Of a stretch of 64,000 bases of DNA, positions 22,599-33,989 are shown piece after piece. This DNA is from Adiantum capillus-veneris. Taxonomy: Eukaryota > Streptophyta > Polypodiopsida > Polypodiales > Pteridaceae. The number at the start of each line of letters is the position of its first letter. The stretch's first letter is position 1. The stretch spans positions 173,726,740 through 173,790,739 of the forward strand of contig CM043944.1 of NCBI GenBank assembly GCA_014529385.2. Direction: 5' to 3'. Under the pieces are notes generated by a model that had not been told where the DNA came from, made no database searches, and saw only the letters and a program-made list of their open reading frames with translations. The translations under genes were made by a program, and so were the position numbers.

Positions 22599-23248
22599 TA
22601 TTTTAGGGTTCTGGCCCTTTTCTTTGTTGGGAGGTGTGGCTTATGTTCCAAAACAAGCTTGTAGTGTTGTAAGAAAGAGCTTCAAGTAGGAGCTTGGAGT
22701 CAGAACCTTTTGGGGAGGCTACGAGGACACTCTTTTATATGCTTTAAAGTACTCAAGATGCTCACATTGTGCGAGTGACCTCGAGTGTGAAACTGGATAG
22801 GAATTCGGAATTCGGTAGTATTTTAGGGTTCTAGCCTTTTTCTTTGTTGGGAGGTGTGGCTTATGTTCCAAAACAAGCTTGTAGTGTTGTAAGAAAGAGC
22901 TTCAAGTGGGAGCTTGGAGTCAGAACCTTTTGGGGAGGCTACGAGGACACTCTTTTATATGCTTTAAAGTACTCAAGATGCTCACATTGTGCGAGTGACC
23001 TCGAGTGTGAAACTGGATAGGAATTCGGAATTCGGTAGTATTTTAGGGTTCTAGCCTTTTTCTTTGTTGGGAGGTGTGGCTTATGTTCCAAAACAAGCTT
23101 GTAGTGTTGTAAGAAAGAGCTTCAAGTGGGAGCTTGGAGTCAGAACCTTTTGGGGAGGCTACGAGGACACTCTTTTATATGCTTTAAAGTACTCAAGATG
23201 CTCACATTGTGCGAGTGACCTCGAGTGTGAAACTGGATAGGAATTCGG
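22599..23248. repeat. Three tandem copies of a 220-bp unit
   Basis: Units start at 22599, 22819 and 23039; the third ends about 10 bases early at GAATTCGG. Units two and three appear identical; unit one differs at a few sites (CTGGCCC vs CTAGCCT, AAGTAGG vs AAGTGGG). Each junction has GAATTCGGAATTCGG, itself a doubled 7-mer, suggesting slippage or unequal exchange. Confidence 0.95.
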
Positions 23249-23617
23249 TGTAAAATTTTAGTGGAGATCAAAAGAACCTTTAGGGCTTTAGCTTTTGATG
23301 GTCGGGCTTTGTGTAGGAATATTCTCTAAGTCTTTAGAGTTTTTAATTTTAATTAATTCCTTTATTGAATTTCAAGTGAGCAAGTTGGCTAGATGATGCC
23401 ATTAGGTTTGCTAATGAAGTTCCATTGCAGATTGATGGAATGAACCTAAATTTGGTGTTGATTGGTGGGGCTCACTGGTGGTCACATGTGATGGTGAGCT
23501 TTTGGTGTTGCCTACACCAAGCCCGCCATTGAGAAAGGCACTCGTAGGTTGCAACTACTCACCTGTGCAAAGCAGGGTAATTATTGGCATCAATGGTTTG
23601 CAGTCTCATAAAGTTTT

Positions 23618-23763
23618 CAACATGTTGATGTGCTCATCCTAGGTGTTGCACTGGGAACTTCATTATGATGCTCTATAGTCATCAGGTCTTCAACATGTTG
23701 ATGTGCTCATCCTAAGTGTTGCACTAGGAATTTTGCTATGATGGTCTATAGTGACCCTGCAGC
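23618..23763. repeat. Two tandem 73-bp units
   Basis: CAACATGTTGATGTGCTCAT at 23618 and 23691 begins two similar units ending in CTATAGT. The surrounding 23249-24400 otherwise shows no gene; a short (GC)(AC) run sits at 24058-24083. Confidence 0.85.
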
Positions 23764-24319
23764 ACAAGGAAAAGGGTACTTGGTGGGGAAATTTAGATGC
23801 ACGCTAGAGAAACTTGAACCCTGACAGTAGTGGCTTCAAGTGCTCACAAAAGAAGGTGCAACTTTGGATGAGGGACATGCGCTTCCAATAACAGAGTGCG
23901 TTGAGGGTAATGGGTCCCCTGAAGCATGCTTGCCCACATGGGGCTTCAGATGTGACTCATCTCACCATGAGGGTGTTGACTTCTAAGAAGTCAAGATGTT
24001 GAAAACTTGAGGCTTTTGATTTCACCAAAAGGACTTTGAGCATTGAATGCTCCAAGCGTGCGCGCGCGCGTGCACACACACACAGTACTTTGCTACAAAA
24101 GGACTAGGAAATAAAACTTATAATGCTTGAATTTAATTTATTACTTTACAAAGCTTAGCCCAAAATGTGTATAGATTGATTCAATTGAAATCTAGTGATG
24201 ACTACAATGTATACACATAACTATGTCTCTTCAATTTGTTGGAGTATCTTTCAATTGAAGGGCTCTAAATGTGAATTCATGGCCTTCAATGGAGTAGCTG
24301 CAATGCAATGCACTGTGGG

Positions 24320-24402
24320 AATTATTTGGAAAAACAAGGCATGCATAAATGGCTAGGGAGAGGTTCCGTTGAAGGTGCAAAGTGTGTTACACACTCCAAT
24401 GG
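24320..24402. repeat. Second copy of the 85-bp dispersed repeat
   Basis: See 21455-21541; about 80 percent similar by eye, same orientation. Confidence 0.6.
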
Positions 24403-24419
24403 TTGCATGGGTCTCAAAA

Positions 24420-25250
24420 ATTGGATCTAAAGGGAAAAATGAAAATGCAAACGGATGTCAGTGATAATAAAAGGCATAGAAAAATGGAAACATCAAATGC
24501 AAACCCAGATCAAAGGAATGAACCTTATAGTGTGACTAAAAAGGGGGATCACTATAATGATAGATGGGATGCTAATATTGATAATTATAGTAAATATAGA
24601 CATAGGGAGAAAACAATTGATCACAATGAAAACCCCAGATTTAGAGAATGAGATCAGATCACCACAAGTCTAGACATGGGAAAAGATTGAGTGACCTAAA
24701 GATTTCCTTTCCACCATTTAAAGGTGTTAGGAAGGATGACCCAGATGTACACATTCAAAGGTGGTAGGAAGATGTACACAAAGAGTCCTTTGAACAATAT
24801 GCAAACCTGGAGGACATTGATGAAGATGAGTGGAATGAGTATTTCAAACAATCCTTGAAGGTTGTGGCTAGGAAATGGCATTCCCACTATACAAGACGCA
24901 AACTTGACCTACAATAAGTTGAAAAAGTCATTTCTTCTAGAATACAATAAAAATTGTGGGGATGAAGAAATACTATGCAAGCTAAACAAGATCAATCATG
25001 AAAAATTTCTAGCTAGAAGCTATATCAAGAAGATCAAGGAGCTAACTAGACTATTGAACAAACATCCTTCAGAGAAGAGGAGGCACGCATGGCTCTTGAG
25101 TGGATTCAAGAGCGAGAAAATCAAAGAACAAGTGGTACCAACACCAACTAGGAAGTTTAATGATTTGGTACAAAGAGCTCTAAAATTGAAGCAACAAGAA
25201 GAAAAGAAAAAGAGCCATAAGAGGAGAAGAAGTTTGGGTGACAATGAATG
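24420..25250 (+). pseudogene. Ty3/gypsy gag, broken
   Basis: Three overlapping frames together carry a gag: a charged N-terminal part (24420-24650), then FPPFKG.RKDDPDVHIQRW and EWNEYFKQSLK.VARKWH (24700-24890), then an intact stretch at 24862-25251 with KSFLLEYNKNCGDEEILCKL, FLARSYIKKIKELTRLL and WLLSGFKSEKIKEQV, the classical retrotransposon gag order. At 25620-25690 a degraded zinc knuckle can be read as YYMYGKYGQF, in which two Cys have become Tyr and the His has become Gln. No protease follows. Confidence 0.75.
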
Positions 25251-25739
25251 ATTGATTGAGGAATCCAATTCCCGTTTTTCTAAAGTGAGTCACTGGTCTA
25301 GTCAAATAGTAAAAATAAGGGATCATGGAATAAGAATATAGAGGAAACTTTCAAATCAGATATCTATAAGAGCACAGGTTTGATGAATATTACTAGTGTA
25401 CTTATTGTAGAGCATTCAGACGTTTGTGGAATGAAGACAAAATCAAAAGGCACCATTTGAAACAAGGAAAAAATGCATCTCTAATAGCGTTGAGAAACCA
25501 AAAACCACAAAAGCAAGAGGGGATGTTGGAGAATGAGATTGATACCATTAATATACCAGGGAAGAGGTAGATATCAAAATTTTGATGGTAGAGGTCAAGG
25601 AAGAGAAGACATTACAAGGCGTAATCTTATTTATTACATGTATGGCAAGTATGGACAATTTTTGCAACTTAGTGCCCAAATAATGTTAAAGCTGAAGAGC
25701 CAAAATGTAAAATAGCATACCTAGTTCCAACACGAGTGA

Positions 25740-26080
25740 TTGAGCATTGGGGTTGTCATTGAGGAGTTGAGCTGGTTATTTCGATTGAAATTGATTCCTT
25801 TGGGTCTGTTGGCTCTTGATTGCATGTGTAGCTTCTTGTCTTTAAGGCAAGCTACTTCCACTGCCAACTCATATGTTGCAGGGAATCTCCCCTTCACCGT
25901 ATCTTGAAGCCATTAGGGGATTTGGGAGATCATTTGGAGGGCCTTCTAAGAAAATATAGTTTTTTGCCTTCTCTCTCTAGAAAATTGGTGTGATAAAAGA
26001 AAAGATGTTCTCATCAATCGTTCAAAAAGTGTTCTTTGAAGTGGATTCTTTTGACAGAGTCATAACGGTCGTCATGATTG
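25740..26080 (-). pseudogene. Second Ty3 gag relic, opposite strand
   Basis: Reading the minus strand from about 26050 gives short gag-like pieces ending in WLQDTVKGRFPATYELAVEVACLKDKK, which resembles the ...P.TYEEA...A..LED end of plant Ty3 gag. Stops separate the parts. Assignment rests on this motif only. Confidence 0.4.
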
Positions 26081-26169
26081 ATGGAATGTCCCTTTTTAGC
26101 TATATTGAATGCACCTTGTCATATAGGAGTATTTGGTGGACACAACGGACTGACAGTAGCAGGTGAATG

Positions 26170-27032
26170 TACATCAAACCTTGTAGTACTCGCTCATTTT
26201 TTTGAACAAAGTGGTGTAATTCAGCTAATAAAGATTTGTAATTGTAATATATTTTGGCATACCCTCTCAGCCTCTCTGAGTCTACACCCCTTGTAAGTGG
26301 TCTAATGGCCGGGGGAAAGTTCCCTTAGCCTTTAAGTCAAAATCCTTAGTTTTAGAAAAAAGGATATCATTAGCTTAAAAGAGTTTTGAACGTTCATTCT
26401 GAGAAGCCTCTTGCTGTTACAAGTTGTAATCCTCTTTTCTCCTGGACTAGTAATCAGAATTCATTTTTGAATAGCACATTGTGTTCCTTGTCTCTTACTC
26501 TAGAATTTAAGTATAACTATTCTAAATTTTTTTGTGGTTCGCTATGCATTTCTTGTGAGCTAAATGCATTGATTTGAAGGTTAAAATGGTTTCTTTTTAA
26601 ATGTTTCGACCATGGATAAGTCTTTCTATGCATAAGGGGGACCTTTTTGTATAGTTTTGTTTCTGTTTTTTGCACTTTTATTGTGATGGATTGTGATTTA
26701 TGTACCTTCCCAGATGGTTGTAGAACTTGGTAGGGTTGTACCCCTAGGTGTTGTAGTACCTCTCCTTAAGTTTCGTTGCATTCCTAATTCGTTTGGATGC
26801 CAAAAAGGCGTGATGACCTAGAGCGGTGAGATTGGATGCATACTGATTCTCTGACCAGGAAGTGGTTGATTTGCTTTTGTTGTAGTATGAGTAGCCCTCT
26901 GAGTTCACTTTGGTGAGATTGACACTCTCATTAAGTCTCCATACCCCATCCCGAGTCGCTTCCTTGCATATTGACATTATGTTAGTACAAAAAAGCGATG
27001 CTACAGACATCCGTCGCGGCGACCCGCTAACA
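26170..27032 (+). mobile_element. Probable 5' LTR end of an Athila-like element
   Basis: The stretch ends in CCGCTAACA at 27032 directly before TTGGCGCC (primer site). The left boundary is not visible; no second copy of this LTR was found in the window, so the extent is a guess. Confidence 0.4.
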
Positions 27033-27033
27033 T

Positions 27034-27051
27034 TGGCGCCATTGCGGAGGA
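27034..27051 (+). other. Primer binding site, TGGCGCC type
   Basis: TGGCGCCATTGCGGAGGA. Athila and related plant Ty3 elements use TGGCGCCGTTGCCGGGGA, complementary to tRNA-Asp; 14 of 18 positions agree. Confidence 0.65.
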
Positions 27052-27359
27052 AACCGATCTTTATGCGAACAGTGTACAAAAAAATCCCTTCCAAAGCTTT
27101 TGACACCCATTCCGCTTACACATAGACAATAAAGCAGCTAGACGTACGTTTAGTGCTTAATAGAGATTGGGACTAGCCAGTGCTACTCCTTATGAGCAAA
27201 GAAAGCTGTGAGTGAAGTACAAGAGAGTATTTTGTTCTTTGATTTTCCCATGATTGAAAAGGAATGTTCCACCACACACTTCGTTGTCGTTTTTGTACTA
27301 TTAAATTCATTTATGTTTGTGGATGTATTTCAGTTTATAGGAGTAGGTTAAGCAACAAT

Positions 27360-28090
27360 TTGCACCATCATTCGGGGCTAAAAGGATGAAGGAAAAAGCT
27401 ATCCAAAACCTTATTTTGATGTCGAAGACCATAACTTTGAAAAGTTGAAAAATTGATAGTCAGAGCTTCAAAACTAAACCAAACCAAGCAAAACCTTCAA
27501 AAAGGGGAGATACAAGCTTGCTAGAAACAGACTGTGCAAAAAATTTCCAATTTGCCTATCTAGCATGGATCACAATCCATGTACCTTTTTGGTAAAATGT
27601 GCTAAAACCATTTCCTTTGCTTAGAACAAGCTCTCAAGCACCAGAACCTTGAGTTTGGTCAGAAATAGACTGCTAAAAGATCATTTAAATCAAGAAATTG
27701 GGTTGAGCAGAGCAAAACCTTAGAAATTGAGGAAAATTGGGAAAAACTAAACTTTTATTTGTCCAAATTCGAAAAGGGAAGAGAATTGGGATCAACTAGA
27801 AGCAAGGAACTAGCAGAACCAAAAATCATGATAAGATGCTTCCCAACATGGATCGCGATCCATGTACCAGGTAGACATCTGACAGTGAAATTTGACTAGT
27901 GCACTTTTGATTACTAAGGGAACAAATTTTCCAAAAGGAGCCATAGCTGAAAAGTGAAAAAACCTGATTAAAATACCAAAAAAGTTGTTTGCAAAAAATT
28001 GCAAAACAGACACAAAATCTTGCTTTTGACTTGAAAAAAGTTGATCAAATCCAAAAAGATTTGGAGAATAGCATCACCAGACCTTTTATA
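27360..28090 (+). other. Ty3 leader segment with two GGATC palindromes
   Basis: A-rich untranslated DNA with CATGGATCACAATCCATG (27564-27581) and the perfect 20-bp palindrome ACATGGATCGCGATCCATGT (27846-27865). Related segments with the same motif and flanking words (CTTCCCAACATGG, CTTTTTG.CA) occur at 39641-39776 and 55360-55751. Confidence 0.75.
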
Positions 28091-28860
28091 CCCTCATCCG
28101 GGATATGAAAAAGAGAGGCTAAAGTTGTGCAAGGAGCTTATCCAAGCCGCTCAAGCGCTTATGGAACCACCAGTTCCGACTGCTTGAAAAACTAAGGTAT
28201 AAATCCGTGAAAGAATTCAAGAGTTAAAGGAGCAGGGAATTAGAAAGGAAGACCAACCAGATCCTGTAAACGAAACACCATTGGATACGAGGGTGGAAGC
28301 CAATATGATAGATGGAATGTATTCGCAAGCACCTCTGCCAATTCCGGAAGTGGAAGAACAATGGCCTCAGGAGCTATGAGAGCAAATCAGGAATAGAAAA
28401 GATGGAAGTGCTACACTTTTGTCTGTCCCTATCACAAAGATCCACTTAGGAAATGAACTCTCTACCCAAATGATATCCGATCAGTGTATGGTGACCCAGG
28501 TACGATAATATCAGAAGACAGCAAACCGCAATCATTGAAGACTTTACCTTCATTTATTGGTAACCATGAAACCCGATCGGAGGTGAAGAAAGTACCATCC
28601 CAATGGAAGGCCAATCCTAAGATGATTGATACTAAAACCCTTCATGAGCTGATGTCATCCCCTATCCGTTTTACACTAACTCTATCAAAATTACTACAGA
28701 TGAGGAGGTCAAAAAGTTTTTGGAAAGAATATGGCTAGTAGTTCCGCCACCCAATGCTTCTCCAAAAACACTGAAGACCCAAACCTCAAAACAAGCTAAA
28801 CATGAGCCAGTACCAGTGAACAAGGTAGGAGATTATTGTGAAGGTGAAGAAGGAAATACT
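28090..28860 (+). pseudogene. Degenerate gag-protease linker
   Basis: Several frames of 20-85 codons follow each other between stops (for example 28484-28738). They contain acidic and proline-rich stretches but no gag core or zinc knuckle. Most of gag is therefore missing from this element. Confidence 0.4.
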
Positions 28861-29215
28861 ACCCTGCCGCTGGAGTACAAAGAGGTTAAGTTGGTAGCAA
28901 TATTGGATAGTTGGGCTGCAATAGCCATAGCCACCAAAGCAATGTGGGAAAAATGGGAGAAACCTGCTCTCCAAAAGACTAGAATGAAACTTCAATTAGC
29001 ATATGGGTACTTGGAGAAACCAATTGGCATCCTCGAGTAGATTGTAGTAACCTCTTGCCGAATTGCATATGAACACACATTCACTATTATGAATTTTGTT
29101 CAGAGCAGTAATTTCAATATCATATTGGGCAGACTATTCATGCGTCAGCTCAAAATGGTACAAGATTGGGGTTACGACTATATCTATCTAAGGAACAAGG
29201 ATGTCACTAACTACG
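28860..29215 (+). pseudogene. Ty3 aspartic protease
   Basis: Cleaves the polyprotein in intact elements. The translation shows VAILDSWAAIAIATKAMWEKW with the catalytic Asp, but the usual D-S/T-G is DSW; then LQLAYGYLEKPIGILE, and after an in-frame TAG, NFNIILGRLFMRQLKMVQDWGYDYIYLR, the ILGRPFM region that closes the domain. One stop (29038) plus the active-site Gly to Trp change make it inactive. Confidence 0.85.
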
Positions 29216-30290
29216 AAAATTAGTGTCACAAATAATAGCTATAAAGATGTAGAACGAACCCCAGGAGAAGAACTAAACTCCACAATTGACCACGAAGTGG
29301 GAATACCGGCTTGGCTGCAGAACAGAGCTCACCATTGAACAGGAGAAGCTTCCGAGGGTGGTAGTTTAAAAAAGGAAGAATGCATTCTTGATAGGTCAAC
29401 ACAAGATGAGGCATATGTACCAGAGCCTTTTCCAGAAGAGATGTTCGAACCTTTTAGATGGCAATAGATACTGGCCACTCTTGATGTGTGTGTAAACGAG
29501 GTGACCCTCACCAAATTCTGCGATGAGGGAGGATATGATGTCACTCCATTCCAGATGTTGTGTGTTAGTCTAGATCCAAAATTGGAATTGGAAGTCCCTA
29601 ACGAGGAAGGGGTTTCCGATTGTTGACGCATAGTGGATGAGATCTCAATAAGAGACCTTGACCAAACAGACAAAGAAGCTTTCCACGACTCGATGGATAA
29701 GATGTTAGAAGAAAACGCAGACGATGAGCTTTCTAGTAGCTCAAGTCAAAACCATCAAACTGAAGCATCAACGGGTGATCTACTATGATTTTCCAAATCA
29801 AAATCCTTGAAGATAGCATAGATATTGGGAAAAATGCATAAACAAGACAAAAGAAGACTCGGTACCTCTGTTAACCGACAAAACGCAGTACTTGAGGTTA
29901 GTAGAAGCAACTAATTGCCTCAAAAACGGGATATGAAAGAGGTACAGGAAACCTGACTCCACCAAAACAAAGATGAAAAAGAAGAACACACAAAAACCAC
30001 AAACGGAGATCATTTCTGAGAAAGCAACGAAGTTGTCCAAAATGGAGCGCAAAAACAAATACAATGAACTAAAACGAGCTTTGAAGGAAGTTTGGACAAC
30101 AAAAATGGAAACTGATGAGGAATTAAACGATGATAAAGTTGATGCACCTTCCCACTATAAGAAGTATACTACTCAAGATAGGAAAATTGTGGTGCAGAAA
30201 CCCAAACAAGATCCCAAAGAACTGGAAACTTCATATGAAGGGCCTGAAAAAGCCAAATGCATCAACTTAGTAGAACCAAGAGAGGAACAT
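29216..30290 (+). pseudogene. Protease-RT linker, degenerate
   Basis: Acidic and lysine-rich coding remnants in shifting frames (for example 29973-30359, ending in DLTNEEEQFLINTLR, which leads into RT). No named domain. Confidence 0.5.
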
Positions 30291-30299
30291 AAACCATCA

Positions 30300-31045
30300 T
30301 ATATTGCCATGGACCTCACAAACGAAGAAGAGCAATTTCTGATAAATACGCTCAGATAATATAAAGATGTCTTTGTGTGGTCATACAAAGATCTAAAGGG
30401 GATAGATCTTGAGATCTGTCAGCACACGATACCCCTTAAAAGTGATGCCAGACCATGCAGATAACGCCCTTACACATACAATGAGACTTTTGCCAAGAAA
30501 ATTAAGGAAGAGATAGACAAATTGAAAGATGCGGAGTTTATCTACGAGATTGAACACACCGATTGGGTGTCCCCTATTGTGGTAGTACCCAAAAAGAATG
30601 GAAAATTGCGTGTTTGTGTAAACCTCAAACAGGTAAATGCTGCCACCATTAGGGATAACTATCCACTGCCAAAATAACGGATCATGTTATTGAGAGGGTA
30701 GCAAGGAAAGAGTCCTATAGTTTTCTGGATGGGTTCTCAGGCTACAACCAGTTGACAATTAAAGTAAAAAGATCAACATAAGACGGCTTTTGCAATAGAG
30801 TGGGGTATATTTGCATACAGAGTAATTCCTTTTGGCCTAACCAATGCCCCTGCTACTTTCCAAAGACTAATGAGTCATGCATTTAAGGAATATCTCAGAC
30901 AATTTCTAGAGATATACATGGATTACCTTTGTGTTCATTCTCATCGGAGAAGTGACCAAAAACGCGTCTAGGGAAAGTCTTCAAAAACTGCAGAACGTAT
31001 GGTATTTTCTTAAACCCTGAAAAATACGTCTTCGCATGGGAACAT
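30300..31045 (+). pseudogene. Reverse transcriptase, first copy
   Basis: Contains YKDVFVWSYKDLKGIDLEIC (30361 on), DKLKDAEFIYEIEHTDWVSP then IVVVPKKNGKLRVCVN, a broken middle (frameshifts at about 30680-30790), then AFAIEWGIFAYRVIPFGLTN, APATFQRLM and YMDYLCVHSH at 30917-30950, where the YxDD catalytic pair reads MDY. It ends with LNPEKYVFAWEH-like sequence at about 31045 and then, instead of going on to RNase H, a second RT begins. Confidence 0.8.
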
Positions 31046-31049
31046 ACTA

Positions 31050-31790
31050 ATCTGAAAGGGGATAGATCCTGAGGTTTGTCAGCATAGAATACCTCTGAAA
31101 CAAGATGCCAAACCAGTGTGACTACAATAGTATCAAATGAATCCAAATTATGCTAAGAGGTCAAGGAAGAAATCGATAACCTTCTGAAGGCTGGGTTTAT
31201 CATTGAGGTTTCCAGTAGTGAGACTTGCTATTTCCTATTGTAGTAGTGCCCAAGAAAATTGGGAAGCTCAAAGTTTGTGTGGATTATCGGAAGCTAAATG
31301 CTTAGACCATCAAGGATCCTTTTCCATTACCTTTTACGGAAATGCTTCTTGATGAAATTGCATGCCACGGGATGTATAGATTTATGGATGGCTATAGTGG
31401 CTATAATCAGCAACAGATTGCTCCTGAATACCGGTGTAAAACTACTTTTATTACTGAATGGGGAGCATTCATGTATTTGGTTATGCCGTTTGGTCTTTGC
31501 AATGCTCCCATGACCTTCCAAAGATGTATGATGGAGATATTTTGAATTTCTCCATCGATTTCTCGCCATATTCATGGATGACTCCATCGTCTATTCAACT
31601 CCAGGGAGAAGCATTTACTCTTTCTGGAAATGGTTTTCCAACACTGTAAGGAAACACGGATCTGTATAAACCCATTTAAATCTATTTTCTTGGTCTAGAA
31701 AGGACAACTACTTGGACACATAGTGTCCAGGAATGGCATAGAGATGGCCAATGACAAGATCCAGTGTGTCCAGCAAGCCAAGGCACCACA
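31050..31790 (+). pseudogene. Reverse transcriptase, second copy in tandem
   Basis: Starts again at the LKGID / EVCQHRIPLKQDAKP motif that opened the first copy at 30393, and proceeds through LKAGFIIEV, VPKKIGKLKVCVDYRKLNA, YRFMDGYSGYNQ, FGLCNAPMTFQRCMM and GHIVSRNGIEMA. Stops and frameshifts lie at about 31110-31150, 31225 and 31540-31700. It is about 60 percent similar to the first copy by eye, so the two RTs come from different element families rather than from a recent local duplication. Confidence 0.8.
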
Positions 31791-32370
31791 AACGGCATCA
31801 AAGTTAAGCTCATTCTTGGGATATATCAATTTTTATAAGATTTTTTCATATGTTTTCTTCCAAAGCATTACCTTTGTATGAGCTCACAAAGAAGAACAAC
31901 AAGCTCATTTGGACTGCTGAATGTGAAGAGAGTTTTCAAGATTTGAAGAATTCCATTATCAGTTAGCCAGTCCTTCAACAAGCGAATTGGGATGTTATCT
32001 TTTATGTGCATGTCGATGCTTTAGGACTCGCAATGGGAGCAATATTGGCTCAACCAGAAGGGAGGACTGATTACCCAACGTATTTTGCCAGTAGAGATTT
32101 AGTCAGGCTGAACAAGAATATACCACTACGGAGAGAGAATCCTTCGGAATGGCTTATAGTGCTACCAAATTTAGACACTATTTGTTTGGCAAGCTAATTC
32201 ATTTTTATGTCGATCATCAGGCATTATTATTTCTAATTTAAAAAATTCATTATTCAAGGAAGACTAATAAGATGGATGATGTTCTTGAGGGAGTTTGAAT
32301 TCCATATATTTCATAAGCCCGGTAAAACCCATTGTGGTACTGATTTCCTACCTAGGATAACTGATGGCTA
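31790..32370 (+). pseudogene. Ty3 RNase H
   Basis: Frames carry LTKKNNKLIWTAECEESFQ, VHVDALGLAMGAILAQPEGR and YFASRDLVRLN, then after a frameshift near 32120 TTTERESFGMAYSATKFRHY, LFGK and FYVDHQALL, and then FEFHIFHKPGKTHCGTDFLPR at the start of the next ORF. The order is that of a normal Ty3 RNase H. No second, plant-type RNase H follows, unlike the two Tat-like elements further right; this supports an Athila-like rather than Tat-like assignment. Confidence 0.85.
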
Positions 32371-33400
32371 CTCCGAAGTATCCTTAAGAGATGAGCCAGT
32401 GGACGCAGAGTTGTTTCAGATAACAGCTGGGGAAAACACCGATCCAGAATGGTATGATGTATATCAGTTCCTTTCTAAAAGAGGATTCTCAAAAAATTGG
32501 ACTCAGAATCATAAGAAGGCTCTGATTATTAAAATTTTGAAGTTCACCATCATCAGAGGATTGCTCTATAGGCTAGGAGTAGATGGGGTTCTTCAAAGGT
32601 GTGTGCCAATGGAGGGGAGAATGCAAGTTATTTTTGAGGCACATGATGGGGATTCTGGAGGACATTTCACCATTGATATTACTTACAAGAAGATTTTGCA
32701 GGCTGGATTGTGGTGGCAAACTCTAATATCTAATGTTAGAAGCTTTTGCAAAACATGTGGTATTTGCCAGAGGATGGGTAGACCAACAGCAGCAGATATG
32801 ACTCCTCTTACTCCAGTTCAACCATTGGGAGTATTTATGAAATGGGGTCTAGATTTCATGGGTCCATTCAAAAAAATCACTCCAAGGAAGAACCGGTATA
32901 TATTGATGGTGGCCACTTGTTATGTCACCAAATGGGTGGAAGCCAAGGCTCTTCCAGATAACATCGCGAAGTCCACTGCTATTTTCCTATTTGAAAATAT
33001 TATATGCCAATATGGATGTCTTGTGGAGATTGTGTCTGATCAAGGGACACACTTTATTAATGATACTATGAATATTCTGATGGAAATACTCTCAGTAAAG
33101 CATCAAAAGTCAACGCCATATCATCCCAGGTGCAATGGGCAAGCAAAGAGCAGTAATAAAACCATTAAGCCCATCCTTGCTGAGGTTGTGCAGAAGGAGC
33201 GACACCAGTGGGATCTTAAGCTCCAGACTGCTCTATGGGCCTATAGGACAGGTCATAAAGTTACAACTGGACTAACACCATTCCGAATGGTATATGGTAT
33301 TGAAGTTGTAGTGCCTATGGAATTTTTGATTCCAAGTTTTAGAATGGCGGTAGAATATGGATTGGATTCTAATCACAATCTTAAAAATAGACTGGAGTAA
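32276..33400 (+). CDS. Ty3 integrase ORF, catalytic Glu replaced by Lys
   Basis: 374 codons without a stop. Residues 1-30 finish RNase H; the zinc-binding region has H123, H130, C161 and C164 (EAHDGDSGGH ... CKTCGICQR); the core has D193 (WGLDFMGPF), D255 (VSDQGTHF) and, 35 residues later, K291 in HPRCNGQAKSSNK, where the DD35E glutamate is expected (usual NGQAESSNK). The open frame thus hides a dead enzyme. It would have joined element DNA to the chromosome. Downstream the frame stops at 33400 and the C-terminal part continues after a damaged stretch at 33497. Confidence 0.9.
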   Translation: MMFLREFEFHIFHKPGKTHCGTDFLPRITDGYSEVSLRDEPVDAELFQITAGENTDPEWYDVYQFLSKRGFSKNWTQNHKKALIIKILKFTIIRGLLYRLGVDGVLQRCVPMEGRMQVIFEAHDGDSGGHFTIDITYKKILQAGLWWQTLISNVRSFCKTCGICQRMGRPTAADMTPLTPVQPLGVFMKWGLDFMGPFKKITPRKNRYILMVATCYVTKWVEAKALPDNIAKSTAIFLFENIICQYGCLVEIVSDQGTHFINDTMNILMEILSVKHQKSTPYHPRCNGQAKSSNKTIKPILAEVVQKERHQWDLKLQTALWAYRTGHKVTTGLTPFRMVYGIEVVVPMEFLIPSFRMAVEYGLDSNHNLKNRLE

Positions 33401-33496
33401 TTAGCACAGTTGGATGAGTAAAGGCAACGTGCTATGCTGGAATAAGAAATTGTTCAGCAAAGAAGAAAACATTGACATGACAGACGAATCAAAGTT

Positions 33497-33922
33497 ATGG
33501 AGTTCCAGAAGGGTGACTTGGTTCTGCTCTATCAATCCAAACTGGGGCCTAAGAAACAAAATTTGAAGGTACCTTGGGTCAGACCATATGAAATTGATTG
33601 GGTTTTTTTCAATGGCATAGTAAGGTTGAAGGATTTATCCAGATCACTACTTCCAGGTGTTTGTAATGGGGCCAAGATTAAGCTATATTATTTTGATGAG
33701 AAAGAGACTTCCAGAGAAGAAGATACTAGCATTCTGGGAACTGATGGAAAGGAAAATTTAGAACAAGCCATTTTAAATATTTTTCATGTACAACCAGTAC
33801 CAGAGCCAGTCAAGGTGTCAAAAAAGTCTCAGTATGACAAAGCAGTGCCAGCGGTAGAGACAATAGCGTATCCCAGCCAATATCAGTTTTATGGAAAAAA
33901 GAGTCAGTGGGGTTGCATGTGA
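33497..33922 (+). pseudogene. Integrase C-terminal domain
   Basis: MEFQKGDLVLLYQSKLGPKK, then KVPWVRPYEIDWVFFNGIVR and the G(T/I)..L family pattern, are the usual C-terminal DNA-binding part of Ty3 integrase. It is separated from the core by stops at 33398-33490. The last 60 residues are acidic and of unknown role. Confidence 0.75.
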
Positions 33923-33989
33923 TAAGCATTAAATGGAACATGGGGAGTATTAGCCAATGCATGTGTGCCATGTCCCTGACGGTGCACAA

